DNA of 64,000 nucleotides from Streptomyces sp. NBC_01446 (GTDB lineage: Bacteria; Actinomycetota; Actinomycetes; Streptomycetales; Streptomycetaceae): assembly GCF_026340095.1 (NCBI RefSeq), contig NZ_JAPEPO010000001.1, positions 1,674,001 through 1,738,000 of the forward strand, written 5' to 3'. The position numbers and the translations under genes were made by a program. The notes under the pieces are model-generated. The model was not told the origin of the DNA. It did no database searches and worked only from the letters and a program-made list of their open reading frames with translations. Positions 9,831-17,464 of the stretch are shown here, one piece after another (the stretch's first letter is position 1; the number at the start of each line of letters is the position of its first letter).

Positions 9831-10022
9831 TCAGTGGGGGTTGTCGGCGTGCCACCCGGCGTAGTCGGCGACCGCCGTGGCGACGTCGAAGGCCGGGGCG
9901 AAGCCGGTGTCTTGGGTGAGCAGGCCGGTGTCGGGTGCGTAGCAGCAGTCACCGCCGTCGCGAGCGGGACCACTGATACAGCCGTCGACCGGGACGGCGT
10001 GGGCACTGAACACCCTGCTCAT
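9831..10022 (-). CDS. small ORF, possible C-terminal remnant of an NAD-dependent epimerase
   Basis: A 63-codon ORF with a convincing ribosome binding site (GAAGGACC 4 nt before ATG) and GC-rich third positions. The last 30 residues, DTGFAPAFDVATAVADYAGW, resemble the C-terminal tail of extended short-chain NAD-dependent epimerase/dehydratases (typically DTGYxPxxDxxxAVxDYVxW). The N-terminal Rossmann domain is missing. The first half contains three Cys residues (DGCISG, GDCCYA) and is not recognised. Either this is a truncated, resected gene that acquired a new start, or a genuine small protein. It precedes the diacylglycerol kinase gene by 20 nt and may be cotranscribed with it. Confidence 0.5.
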   Translation of the reverse strand: MSRVFSAHAVPVDGCISGPARDGGDCCYAPDTGLLTQDTGFAPAFDVATAVADYAGWHADNPH

Positions 10023-10201
10023 GTCGGTCCTTCGCTGGTGATCACATGGCTTGAGGGAACTCGAGGAGAGTCGAACGAGGCAGCGGGGGCGGTAGCGGCG
10101 GTGTCCGCCATGGCTAGATCCTGTGCTGTCCGGGACGCCTGGACAACCATGGCCGCCACATGGGCGCTCCGTGTCGGCTGCGTGCGAACCGGCGTCTGCT
10201 G

Positions 10202-10273
10202 CCGTTCCTCTCCCGTTCCGCCCGTTCCTCTTCCGTTCCGCCCGAGATCCGTTCAGGCCGAGATCCGTTCAGG
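10202..10273. repeat. tandem repeats: 20 bp x2 followed by 16 bp x2
   Basis: CCGTTCCTCTCCCGTTCCGC (10202-10221) is repeated with one change at 10222-10241. It is followed by CCGAGATCCGTTCAGG twice exactly (10242-10257, 10258-10273). The array lies immediately downstream of the broken xanthine-dehydrogenase-type gene, in a 256-bp gene-free stretch with no other feature. Confidence 0.85.
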
Positions 10274-10278
10274 TCGAA

Positions 10279-12112
10279 TCAAGTGCCCGGAACGGAGTCG
10301 TGCCGGTCGAGGGCGAGCCAGACGCGGTCGCGGGTGACCGGCACCTCGGTGAACCGGATGCCGGTGGCGTCGCGCAGCGCGTTGGCGAAGGCGGGGGCGA
10401 CCGGGTTGAAGGGGCTCTCGCTCATCGACTTGGCGCCGAGCGGGCCGATGGCGTCGGTGGTCTCCATGAAGTGGACCTCGGTACGCGGGACGTCGGCGTA
10501 CTGCGGGAGGCGGTAGCGGCGGAAGGCGGCGGTCGTGACCTCGCCGCGGTGGTCGACGCGTACCGTCTCGAAGAGCGTCGCCCCGAGCGCCTGCGCGACG
10601 CCTCCCTCGACCTGGCCGCGGCACTGCGTCGGGTTCATGACCTTGCCCGCGTCGGCGGCGTGGACGCTGCGCAGGATGCGGATCTCGCCGGTGTCGGGGT
10701 CGACGGCGAGGCGGAACCACTGGGCGTTGAAGGCGACGGAGCGGGGCGAGCCGCCCCAGTGGCCGTCGGCGGCCACCTCGTCCGTCGCGCCGTTCGCCTC
10801 GGCCGCCTCGTACAGCTCCTTCAGCGTCACCACCCGGCCCGCGCAGTCGACGGCCTCGGCCCCCAGTACGCACAGGTGGCGGGCGACCCCCGTGCGCCGG
10901 GGGGCGAAGGTCCGCAGCCGTTCGGCGAGCGAGCCGGCGGCGAGGAGGACGGCCTTGCCGGCCACCACCGTGCCCGCGGAGCCGAAGGCGCCGGTGTCGT
11001 GGCGGACGACGTCGGTGTCGGACTGCCGGACCGTGAGGCGGTCCTCGGTGGTGTTCAGGGCGCCTGCGGTGATCTGCTTGTGGACGGTGGTGGTGCCGTT
11101 GCCGAACTCGGCCGTGCCGACGGCGATGTCGTACGTCCCGTCGGCCAGGAGCGACACACGGGCGTCGGCGTAGTGCCCGCCGGGCGGCCCGGTCGCGATC
11201 ATCGCCAAGGCCGTGCCCTGCCCGACCAGCCAGCCCTCGGGGGCACCGGCGCCTACGGCAACCACGGCCCCGTCGGCAGCCTTCCTCGGCGGCCTGTTCG
11301 CTGTCGGCGACCACGGCGGCGACGCGCTGGCCGACGTGGCGGACGGTGTCGTCGAGGACGCGGGTGTCGTCGGGGTCCTCGGTGGGGTGCTCGTGACGGG
11401 CCGAGGAGTACAGGGTCCCGGGGGCGTCCTCGTGGGTGAGGACGGCGTGCACGCCGGGCACGCGCAGGGCGTCCGCGGTGTCGATGGAGACGATGCGGGC
11501 GTGCGGGTGCGGGGAGCGCAGCAGCTTCATGTGGAGGAGGCCGGGCACCTCGACGTCGAAGGTGTAGCGGGCGGTGCCGGTCACGACCTGAGGGCCCGCG
11601 GGCGCGCCGAGGCTCTTGCCGACCGCCTTGCCCGCACAGGGGCGTTCGGTGTGCCGCACGCCCCGCACGGAGTCCTCGATGGCGCGGTATCCGGTGCACC
11701 GGCAGATGTTGCCCTTGAAGGCGCGGGGCAGGTCGTCCAGTTTGCCGTCGTCGTGTTCGGTGCCCCGCTCGGCTTCGAGGGCGGCCGTCGTCATCAGGAA
11801 TCCGGCGGTGCAGAAGCCGCACTGGAACCCCTGGGCTCCGAGGAACTTCTGCTGGACGGGGTGGAGTTCACCCTCCGGGGACGCGAGGCCCTCGACGGTC
11901 GTCACGGAGCGGCCCTGTGCCCGTACGGCCGGATACAGGCAGCTGTGGACCGGCTCCCCGTCCACATGGACCGTGCAGGCGCCGCAGTCGCCCGCGTCAC
12001 AGCCCTTCTTCACCCCGAACCAGCCGCGCTCGCGCAGATACGTACGCAGACACTGGCCCGCCCGCGGCTCGGTGTCGAAGCGCTGGGCGTTGACCTCGAT
12101 GTCGAAGCTCAT
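10279..12112 (-). pseudogene. fused [2Fe-2S]/molybdopterin xanthine-dehydrogenase-type subunit, internally deleted and frameshifted
   Basis: The 5' part encodes an intact ferredoxin-like FeS domain (KGCDAGDCGACTVHVDGE) and the second FeS domain (FQCGFCTAGF, GNICRCTGYR). It continues into the molybdopterin domain as far as VAAVVADSEQAAEEGC. At about 11272 the frame breaks. In another frame the protein resumes near 11245 with PEGWLVGQGTALAMIATGPP and runs to the normal C-terminus HDSVPGT (stop 10279). Against the intact subunit elsewhere in this window (796 residues), roughly 340 codons are missing, including the FGG substrate and cofactor region. Between the two parts lie about 28 bp that encode TGAYGNHGP on the opposite strand, a motif of the deleted stretch. 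The start overlaps the FAD-subunit stop (ATGA), as in an operon. It cannot make a working enzyme as it stands. Confidence 0.85.
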
Positions 12113-12943
12113 CGTGCACCGTCCTGGGAGAGCCGGGTCAGTTCATGGCGGACTTCCTCGGCGAGGCGGAAGCCCATGTGCCGCCGCCACTCGGGCAGTC
12201 CGTGGATGTCGTCGAACCAGTCGTCCTCGCCCACGGCCGCCTCGATCGCCCGCCGGAGTTCGCCCTTGTCGGGCGGCAGCGGGAACCAGAGGCGGAACGG
12301 CCGCACGGCCGCCGCGCTGATCGTCACCGGCCATCGACCCGTCCACCGGATCGAGCGTCCCGATGACCAGCGCTCCCGAGCGGCCGAGCCCGTGCAGCGA
12401 CGCCTGGCGGAAGGCCGTACGGCAGCCGAGGGCCCGCGCGGGCACGGTGACCGAGCGGAGCAACTCGCCCTCGCCGAGGTCCTTGCGGCCCGCGCCGGTG
12501 ATGAAGTCGGCGACCTTCACGGTCCGTCCCACCCCTGCCTGCGACTGGAGCAGACAGGTGCCGTCGAGTGCGGCGGTCAGCGAGATCATGGGTCCGGCCG
12601 GCAGCCCGTTGCACAGGTTCCCACCCACGGTCGCCATGTTCCAGATCTTGAACGAGGCCAGAAAGGCACGGCAGCACTGCTCGATCAGCGGCGCCGCCGC
12701 GGCCCCGAACTTCCGCCCGAACCGGGAGAGTTGGGCGATGGTGCACGTTGCCGCGATCTCCAGCGAGCCGTCCTCAGCGAGGGTGAGTGACTCCCAGCCC
12801 ATGCGGCTCAGATCCACCAGGCGCCGCAGATGGGGCTGCGGCTCGGAGAACAGGTATGTGCCCCCGCCGAGCCATGCGTCGCCCGGTTGCCACGGCTCAC
12901 GCAGCCGCGCGTCACGTACTTCCTTCACCGTGTTCAGATCCAT
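12109..12943 (-). pseudogene. FAD-binding subunit of xanthine-dehydrogenase-type enzyme, +1 frameshift
   Basis: The start at 12943 (GGAG upstream) gives MDLNTVKEVRDARLREPWQP. This is followed by the FAD-binding signatures AWLGGGTYLFSEPQP and WNMATVGGNLCNGLPAGPMI, typical of CO-dehydrogenase-flavoprotein-type subunits. The frame is good to LDPVDGSMA at about 12330 and then reads gibberish. Removing one base from the GCCGG run at 12327-12330 restores VTISAAAVRPFRLWFPLPP...WFDDIHGLPEWRRHM, the expected C-terminal domain, ending at 12109. The intact product would be about 277 residues. A single-base indel could be a sequencing error, but the next gene in the operon is independently broken. Upstream of it, 12944-13204 is a divergent spacer shared with the VOC gene. 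Confidence 0.82.
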
Positions 12944-13204
12944 GTCTCCAACGCCCCTCAGCTGCTGCCTCACAGCCAGTGAAGCCGGGAGGAGGGCCGG
13001 AAACGACTGGTGCACCACACGGAAAACGTCACCCCGGCGCCGTGGGTGTTGGTTGAACGACCAAGCAGCTTTCGGCTCCGGCACACCGGGATAACGGACC
13101 CAGCCTGTCCGCGTGAAGTGTCAGGGTGGCTTCAGGGACGCGGACGCGCTGTCCCGCGGATCTCTTGCCCGCACACACGCACCCCACTGAGAACGGAGCA
13201 CTCT

Positions 13205-13666
13205 GTGAGCCGCCACATCCAGGTCACTTTCGACGCCCACGACCCGAGGTCGCTGTCCTCGTTCTGGCGCGACGCTCTGGGTTACGTCCACCCCGGGCCG
13301 CCCGGCGTCGAGGTTCCCGAGGGCGCCGACCCGCTGGCCGCGTGGGACGACTTCCTCGCGCGGATCGGCGTACCGCAGGAGCAGCGCAACACGCGGTCGG
13401 CCATCGAGGACCCGGACGGGCGGGGCCCGAGGCTGTTCTTCCAACAGGTGCCGGAGGACAAGGCCGCCAAGAACCGCGTCCACCTCGACGTCCGTGCGGC
13501 CCCCGGTCTCGAGGGAGAGGAGCGGATGACGGCGCTCGAGGCCGAGTGCGCCCGGCTCGTCGCGCTTGGCGCCGCGCGGGTACGCCGCGACGAGCCCGCT
13601 CCCCCGCTGAGCACGGGCTACATCGTGATGACCGACCCGGAGGGGAACGAGTTCTGCCTGGACTGA
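13205..13666 (+). CDS. VOC family (glyoxalase/bleomycin-resistance-like) protein
   Basis: A 153-residue protein of the vicinal-oxygen-chelate fold. It begins SRHIQVTFDAHDPRSLSSFWRDALGY, contains IEDPDGRGPRLFFQQVPEDKAAKNRVHLDVRA, and ends YIVMTDPEGNEFCLD, which is the usual closing strand with the metal-ligand Glu. The His of HIQVTF, the His of HLDV and the Glu of NEFCLD give a plausible His-His-Glu set. The GTG at 13205 follows GGAGCAC; the frame upstream is non-coding in character. Substrate unknown. It is convergent with the QuiC-like gene, 26 bp apart. Confidence 0.85.
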   Translation: MSRHIQVTFDAHDPRSLSSFWRDALGYVHPGPPGVEVPEGADPLAAWDDFLARIGVPQEQRNTRSAIEDPDGRGPRLFFQQVPEDKAAKNRVHLDVRAAPGLEGEERMTALEAECARLVALGAARVRRDEPAPPLSTGYIVMTDPEGNEFCLD

Positions 13667-13692
13667 CGCGTCGCGGCGGTACCGCGCGGGGC

Positions 13693-15519
13693 CTACCTGC
13701 GTCCGGGGCGCAGTGCGTGCTGGGCGGCGAGGCGGACGGGAGCGTTCTGGGCTCCGTAACCGCGGTATCCGCCGTCGCGCTGGACCACTTCGAAGAACAC
13801 CCGGCCGACCGTCTCCGTATAGAAGTGCCGGAAGGTGCCGTGCTCGTCGCGGTCGTAGAGGATGCCGAGCTCCCGGTACGTCTCCGCCTCGCCCGGGGCG
13901 AACTCGAAGCGCGCCGCCAAGTCGTCGTAGTAGTTGGGCGGTACGGGCAACGGGCGCCCGCCCGCGTCCTGGAAGTCGCGCGCGGCGGCGACCACGTCGT
14001 CCGTCGCCAGGGCGATGTGCTGGGCGCGGCCGGCGTCGTCGGCGGGGCCGGCGCCGATGCCGAGGGCGATCCGCACCCTGCCGTCGTCGTTCGTGACGGC
14101 GCGGCTGCGCAGCAGCCCGTAGGGGTCGGCGACGTCGACGCTTTCCTGGGGCCTGAGCCCGAGGACCGTGCGGTGGAAAAGCGCGGCCTCGTCGAACTGG
14201 TGCCAGGGCTGGGTCAGGGCGAGGTGGTCGATGCGCAGGACGGCGCCCCGCGAGTCCCGGTCCGCGGCGCCGTCTCCGGCGCCGTCTCCGGCGCCGGTCA
14301 GGGGTGGGAAGTCCTCCCGCCAGTTCGGCAGGCCCGCCCGGTCCGTCGCGCAGAAGAAGATCTCCACGCCGTCGGGCGCCGCCACCGCGTCCAGCGGGGC
14401 GTCCTGCGGTGCCCGGTGACGCGGCAGTACGGGGGCGAGGAGCGACTCGGCGCGGGCCGCCGCGCCCACCGGGTCGGGGGATTCCAGGCCGAGCGCGGCG
14501 AGGGCGAGCCCGTCGCGGTGGCGGACCGGATCCGTGGTGACGAGGATGCGGGCGTCGCCGCGCTGCCACAGTTCGACGGGCTTGCTGCGGTGCCTGGCCG
14601 TCCGGGCCAGGCCGAGCGCCCCGAGGAGCGAGGACACGGCACCGGCGTCCGGGGTGGTGAGTTCCGCGAAGGCGAAGCCGGTGGGCTGGACCGGTGCGGG
14701 CGGCGCCGCGATCCCGGCGGCCTCCTGGAGGAGCATCAGGGAGCGCCGGGCGTCGACGGCGGTGGGGCCCGCGTCGGCCTGCCGGAAGACGTCGTTGAAC
14801 ACCTCCAGCGACAGCGGGCCCGTGTAACCGGCGTTGATCACGTGCCGGACGAGTCCGGTCACGTCCAGGCCGCCCTGCCCGGGGAAGCAGCGGTAGTGGC
14901 GGCTCCACTGGAGCACGTCCATCGCCATCAGCGGGGCGTCGGCGAGCTGGAGGAAGAAGATCTTCTCGCCCGGGATGGCCTCGATGCCCTTGGGGTCACA
15001 GCCGCGGGCGAGGATGTGGAAGCTGTCCAGACAGGTGCCGAGCGCCGGGTGCCCCGCCGCCTCGACGATGCGCCAGGCGTGCTCGTACGTGCTGACGTGG
15101 CGGCCCCAGGCGAGTGCTTCGTAGGCGACGCGGACGCCGTGTTCCTGCGCCGACTCCGCGAGCCGGTGGAGGTGTTCGGCGGCGAGCGCGTCGTCGTCGA
15201 CGGCGAGGGGCGAGACGCTGGAGCACACCAGGACGGTGTCCGTGCCGAGCCGGTTCATCAGCCGGAACTTGTGCTCGGCGCGGCGCAGGTTCCGCTCGAA
15301 CTCCTTCGGCGGCACGGCCTCGATGTCCCGCATCGGCTGGTAGAGGTCGACGGTCAGGCCGAGGTCGGCGGTGCGGGCCCTGATCTCCTCGGGGGTCAGG
15401 GGACTCGCGAGGAGATCGTTCTCGAAGATCTCCACCCCGTCGAATCCGGCGGAGGCGGCGGCGGTGAGTTTCTCGGTCAGGGATCCACTGAGCGAGACGG
15501 TGGCGATCGAGGTGCGCAC
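13693..15519 (-). CDS. quiC: 3-dehydroshikimate dehydratase, QuiC-like two-domain protein
   Basis: A 608-residue fusion of a xylose-isomerase-like TIM barrel (about 1-270) and a 4-hydroxyphenylpyruvate-dioxygenase-like VOC domain (about 290-600). In known QuiC enzymes the barrel converts 3-dehydroshikimate to protocatechuate. Candidate metal ligands are visible: VAYEALAWG (Glu), TCLDSFH (Asp), FFLQLADAP (Gln) and LSLEVFND (Glu). The VOC half keeps a His-His-Glu set (RIDHLAL, AQHIALATDD, RVFFEVVQRDG). The GTG start at 15519 follows AAGGAGC. It is codirectional with the dehydrogenase gene (61-bp gap) and near a shikimate-type MFS gene, supporting a role in quinate/shikimate breakdown. A hydroxyphenylpyruvate dioxygenase reaction for the second domain cannot be excluded. 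Confidence 0.87.
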   Translation of the reverse strand: MRTSIATVSLSGSLTEKLTAAASAGFDGVEIFENDLLASPLTPEEIRARTADLGLTVDLYQPMRDIEAVPPKEFERNLRRAEHKFRLMNRLGTDTVLVCSSVSPLAVDDDALAAEHLHRLAESAQEHGVRVAYEALAWGRHVSTYEHAWRIVEAAGHPALGTCLDSFHILARGCDPKGIEAIPGEKIFFLQLADAPLMAMDVLQWSRHYRCFPGQGGLDVTGLVRHVINAGYTGPLSLEVFNDVFRQADAGPTAVDARRSLMLLQEAAGIAAPPAPVQPTGFAFAELTTPDAGAVSSLLGALGLARTARHRSKPVELWQRGDARILVTTDPVRHRDGLALAALGLESPDPVGAAARAESLLAPVLPRHRAPQDAPLDAVAAPDGVEIFFCATDRAGLPNWREDFPPLTGAGDGAGDGAADRDSRGAVLRIDHLALTQPWHQFDEAALFHRTVLGLRPQESVDVADPYGLLRSRAVTNDDGRVRIALGIGAGPADDAGRAQHIALATDDVVAAARDFQDAGGRPLPVPPNYYDDLAARFEFAPGEAETYRELGILYDRDEHGTFRHFYTETVGRVFFEVVQRDGGYRGYGAQNAPVRLAAQHALRPGRR

Positions 15520-15579
15520 GGCGGTGCTCCTTGGGAGGGGACGGGGTGGAGGTGGACGAGTCGGCGGTGGCGGGCGGGG

Positions 15580-16455
15580 TCAGCCCCGTGCGGCGGCCGC
15601 GCCCGCCAGTTCGGCGATGTCCGCGAGCATCCGCGTACTGTCCGGCTCGCGGCGCGTGAAGAGCCGGAACGCGTCGGCGGCCTGGAACACCGCCATGCCT
15701 CCGCCGTCGAGCGTGGGGCAGCCCAACTCCCTTGCTGTGCACAGCAGTTCCGTCTCCAGTGGCCGGTAGACGACTTCCGCGACCCACAGGGACGGGCGCA
15801 GCAGGCGGGCGGGGAGCGGAAGTCCGGGGTGGGCGGCCATGCCGGTGGGTGTGGCGTGGACGAGGCCGTCGGCGCGGGCGAGGTGCTCCTCGATACGGTC
15901 CGGGGTCGCGGCGGACGCGCGGCCCTCGCCGAAGTGCCGGTTCAGCGACGCGGCCAGGCCCGCGGCGCGTTCGGGCATCGCGTCCACGACGGTGAGGTGG
16001 CCGCCGCCCAGGGTGAGCACGGCGTGCGCGACGGCCGCGCCGGCGCCGCCCGCGCCGAGCTGCACGACCCGGTCGAGCGGGGCGTCGGGCAGGCCACGGG
16101 CGAAGGACGCCGCGAAGCCGGTGACGTCGGTGTTGTGGCCGACGGCGCGCCCGCCCTCGAAGACGACGGTGTTGACGGCGCCCAGCGCCTCGGCCTGCGG
16201 GGCGAGCTCGTCGAGGTGCTCGATGACGAGCTGCTTGCAGGGGTGGGTGATGTTCAGGCCGTCGTAGCCCACGGCCCGGGCCGCCCTCACCAGGTCACCG
16301 ACCTGGTCAGGGGCGGCCCCCAGGGGGTCGATGTCGATCAGCCGGTAGAGGTAGCGCAGGCCCTGGCGGTCGGCCTCCCGCTCATGGAGCGCGGGGCTCA
16401 GCGAGGGGCCGATGCCCGAACCGATCAGACCGACGAGGCAGGAGTCCTGAGGCAC
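15580..16455 (-). CDS. aroE: shikimate/quinate dehydrogenase (catabolic AroE paralog)
   Basis: A 291-residue member of the shikimate dehydrogenase family. It shows the substrate-binding SLSPALHE (about 18-25), the catalytic-Lys motif GLNITHPCKQ (about 65-74), GHNTDVTGF, and a Gly-rich nucleotide loop LGAGGAGAAVAHA. The phrase THPCKQ and the linkage to QuiC favour a catabolic, quinate/shikimate-oxidising enzyme rather than the biosynthetic AroE, but cofactor choice is not decided by eye. GTG start with GGAGAATC. The gene is first in a two-gene operon with quiC, divergent from a TetR gene, and an ACGAAC-TG-GTTCGT operator lies 15 bp upstream of its start. Confidence 0.88.
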   Translation of the reverse strand: MPQDSCLVGLIGSGIGPSLSPALHEREADRQGLRYLYRLIDIDPLGAAPDQVGDLVRAARAVGYDGLNITHPCKQLVIEHLDELAPQAEALGAVNTVVFEGGRAVGHNTDVTGFAASFARGLPDAPLDRVVQLGAGGAGAAVAHAVLTLGGGHLTVVDAMPERAAGLAASLNRHFGEGRASAATPDRIEEHLARADGLVHATPTGMAAHPGLPLPARLLRPSLWVAEVVYRPLETELLCTARELGCPTLDGGGMAVFQAADAFRLFTRREPDSTRMLADIAELAGAAAARG

Positions 16456-16469
16456 GATTCTCCTAATGT

Positions 16470-16483
16470 ACGAACTGGTTCGT
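16470..16483. promoter_or_regulatory. putative TetR operator
   Basis: ACGAAC-TG-GTTCGT, a perfect 6-2-6 palindrome in a locally AT-rich tract, lies just upstream of the dehydrogenase start codon and about 100 bp from the divergent TetR gene. Position and symmetry fit repression of the catabolic operon, and possibly of the tetR gene itself. Confidence 0.7.
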
Positions 16484-16581
16484 TAGTAATACCAGGAAGG
16501 CGGCATCCTGGAAAGGGCGCCACTCACCGGCCCCGGCGCTGCTTCTACAATCACCAGCACCGAACCGACCCGGAGGAACGC

Positions 16582-17247
16582 ATGGCCACAGTCGAAGAGC
16601 CGACGCGACCCGCCGGACGGATCCGCGACGCCGCCCGCACCAAGGCCGAGATCCTCGACGTCGCCACCCAGGAGTTCGCCCGCGCCGGTTACACGGGCGC
16701 CCGCGTCGACGAGATCGCGGCCCGCACCCGCACCACGAAGCGGATGATCTACTACTACTTCGGCGGCAAGGAACAGCTGTTCACGGCGGTTCTGGAGCAC
16801 GCGTACTCGGCGATCCGGCAGGCCGAGCAGGAGGTCGACGTCGACCACCTGGACCCGGTCGCGGCCATCCGCCGGCTCGCCGAGCTCACCTTCGACCACC
16901 ACGAGGCGCATCCCGACTTCATCCGCCTGGTCGCGATCGAGAACATCCATGAGGCGGAGCACATCGCCGCTTCCGAACAGCTCGGCGCGCTCAATTCGCC
17001 CGCGATCGAGGTGATCCGGCGCATCCTCGACGCCGGGCGCGCGTCGGGCCTGTTCACGGCCGAGATCGACGCCGTCGACCTGCACGCGATGATCAGCTCG
17101 TTCTGCTTCTTCCGGGTCTCGAACCGGCATACGTTCGGCGCGCTCTTCGGCCGTGACCTGGTGGCGGCGGAGCAGCGCGAGCACTACCGGACCATGCTCG
17201 GCGACATGGTCATCGCCTATCTGACGGCGGACCGCACCGAGGACTGA
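16582..17247 (+). CDS. TetR/AcrR family transcriptional regulator
   Basis: A 221-residue regulator. The N-terminal helix-turn-helix is typical: RTKAEILDVATQEFARAGYTGARVDEIAARTRTTKRMIYYYFGGKEQLF (about 14-62). The C-terminal ligand and dimer domain starts near residue 80. The ATG at 16582 follows GGAGGAACGC, so the much longer open frame extending upstream is not coding. It lies between the divergent aroE-quiC pair and the downstream MFS gene, which it probably controls together with them. The inducer could be shikimate, quinate, dehydroshikimate or protocatechuate (inference). Confidence 0.9.
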   Translation: MATVEEPTRPAGRIRDAARTKAEILDVATQEFARAGYTGARVDEIAARTRTTKRMIYYYFGGKEQLFTAVLEHAYSAIRQAEQEVDVDHLDPVAAIRRLAELTFDHHEAHPDFIRLVAIENIHEAEHIAASEQLGALNSPAIEVIRRILDAGRASGLFTAEIDAVDLHAMISSFCFFRVSNRHTFGALFGRDLVAAEQREHYRTMLGDMVIAYLTADRTED

Positions 17248-17356
17248 GGCCGGGCGCCGGGCGGGTGGCCCGTGCGGAAGTTTTCGCGGCCCACCTCTTG
17301 ACACGCGGGTAACGCCAGCGCAACATCCGTAGCCAGCCGCTACTAACTACCCAGTG

Positions 17357-17368
17357 GGTTAATTAACC
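17357..17368. promoter_or_regulatory. palindromic AT-rich element upstream of the MFS gene
   Basis: GGTTAATTAACC is a perfect 12-bp palindrome. It abuts ACCCAC-type symmetry at 17349-17359 (CCCA-G-TGGG). Together they form an AT-rich block about 100 bp before the transporter start in a 217-bp spacer. It may be a promoter or operator; it does not match the operator in front of aroE. Confidence 0.45.
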
Positions 17369-17464
17369 GCACCGCCCCATCCCCGGGCCGGCGAAAGACA
17401 CCACGACACCACCCCGCACCCCTCCGCTCGCTTCACCGCCGAAGCGTCCCCCTAGGAGTACGCC

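Noticed and set aside
10202..10273. Repeat cluster considered as a CRISPR array
   Set aside because: Units are directly tandem without spacers and no cas gene is present. The same holds for the arrays at 27943, 30827 and 37875.
13126..16581. A very long open frame on the plus strand running into the TetR gene
   Set aside because: It is antisense to QuiC and AroE and gives Arg/Gly-rich low-complexity protein. The TetR gene has its own ribosome site and family-like N-terminus at 16582.
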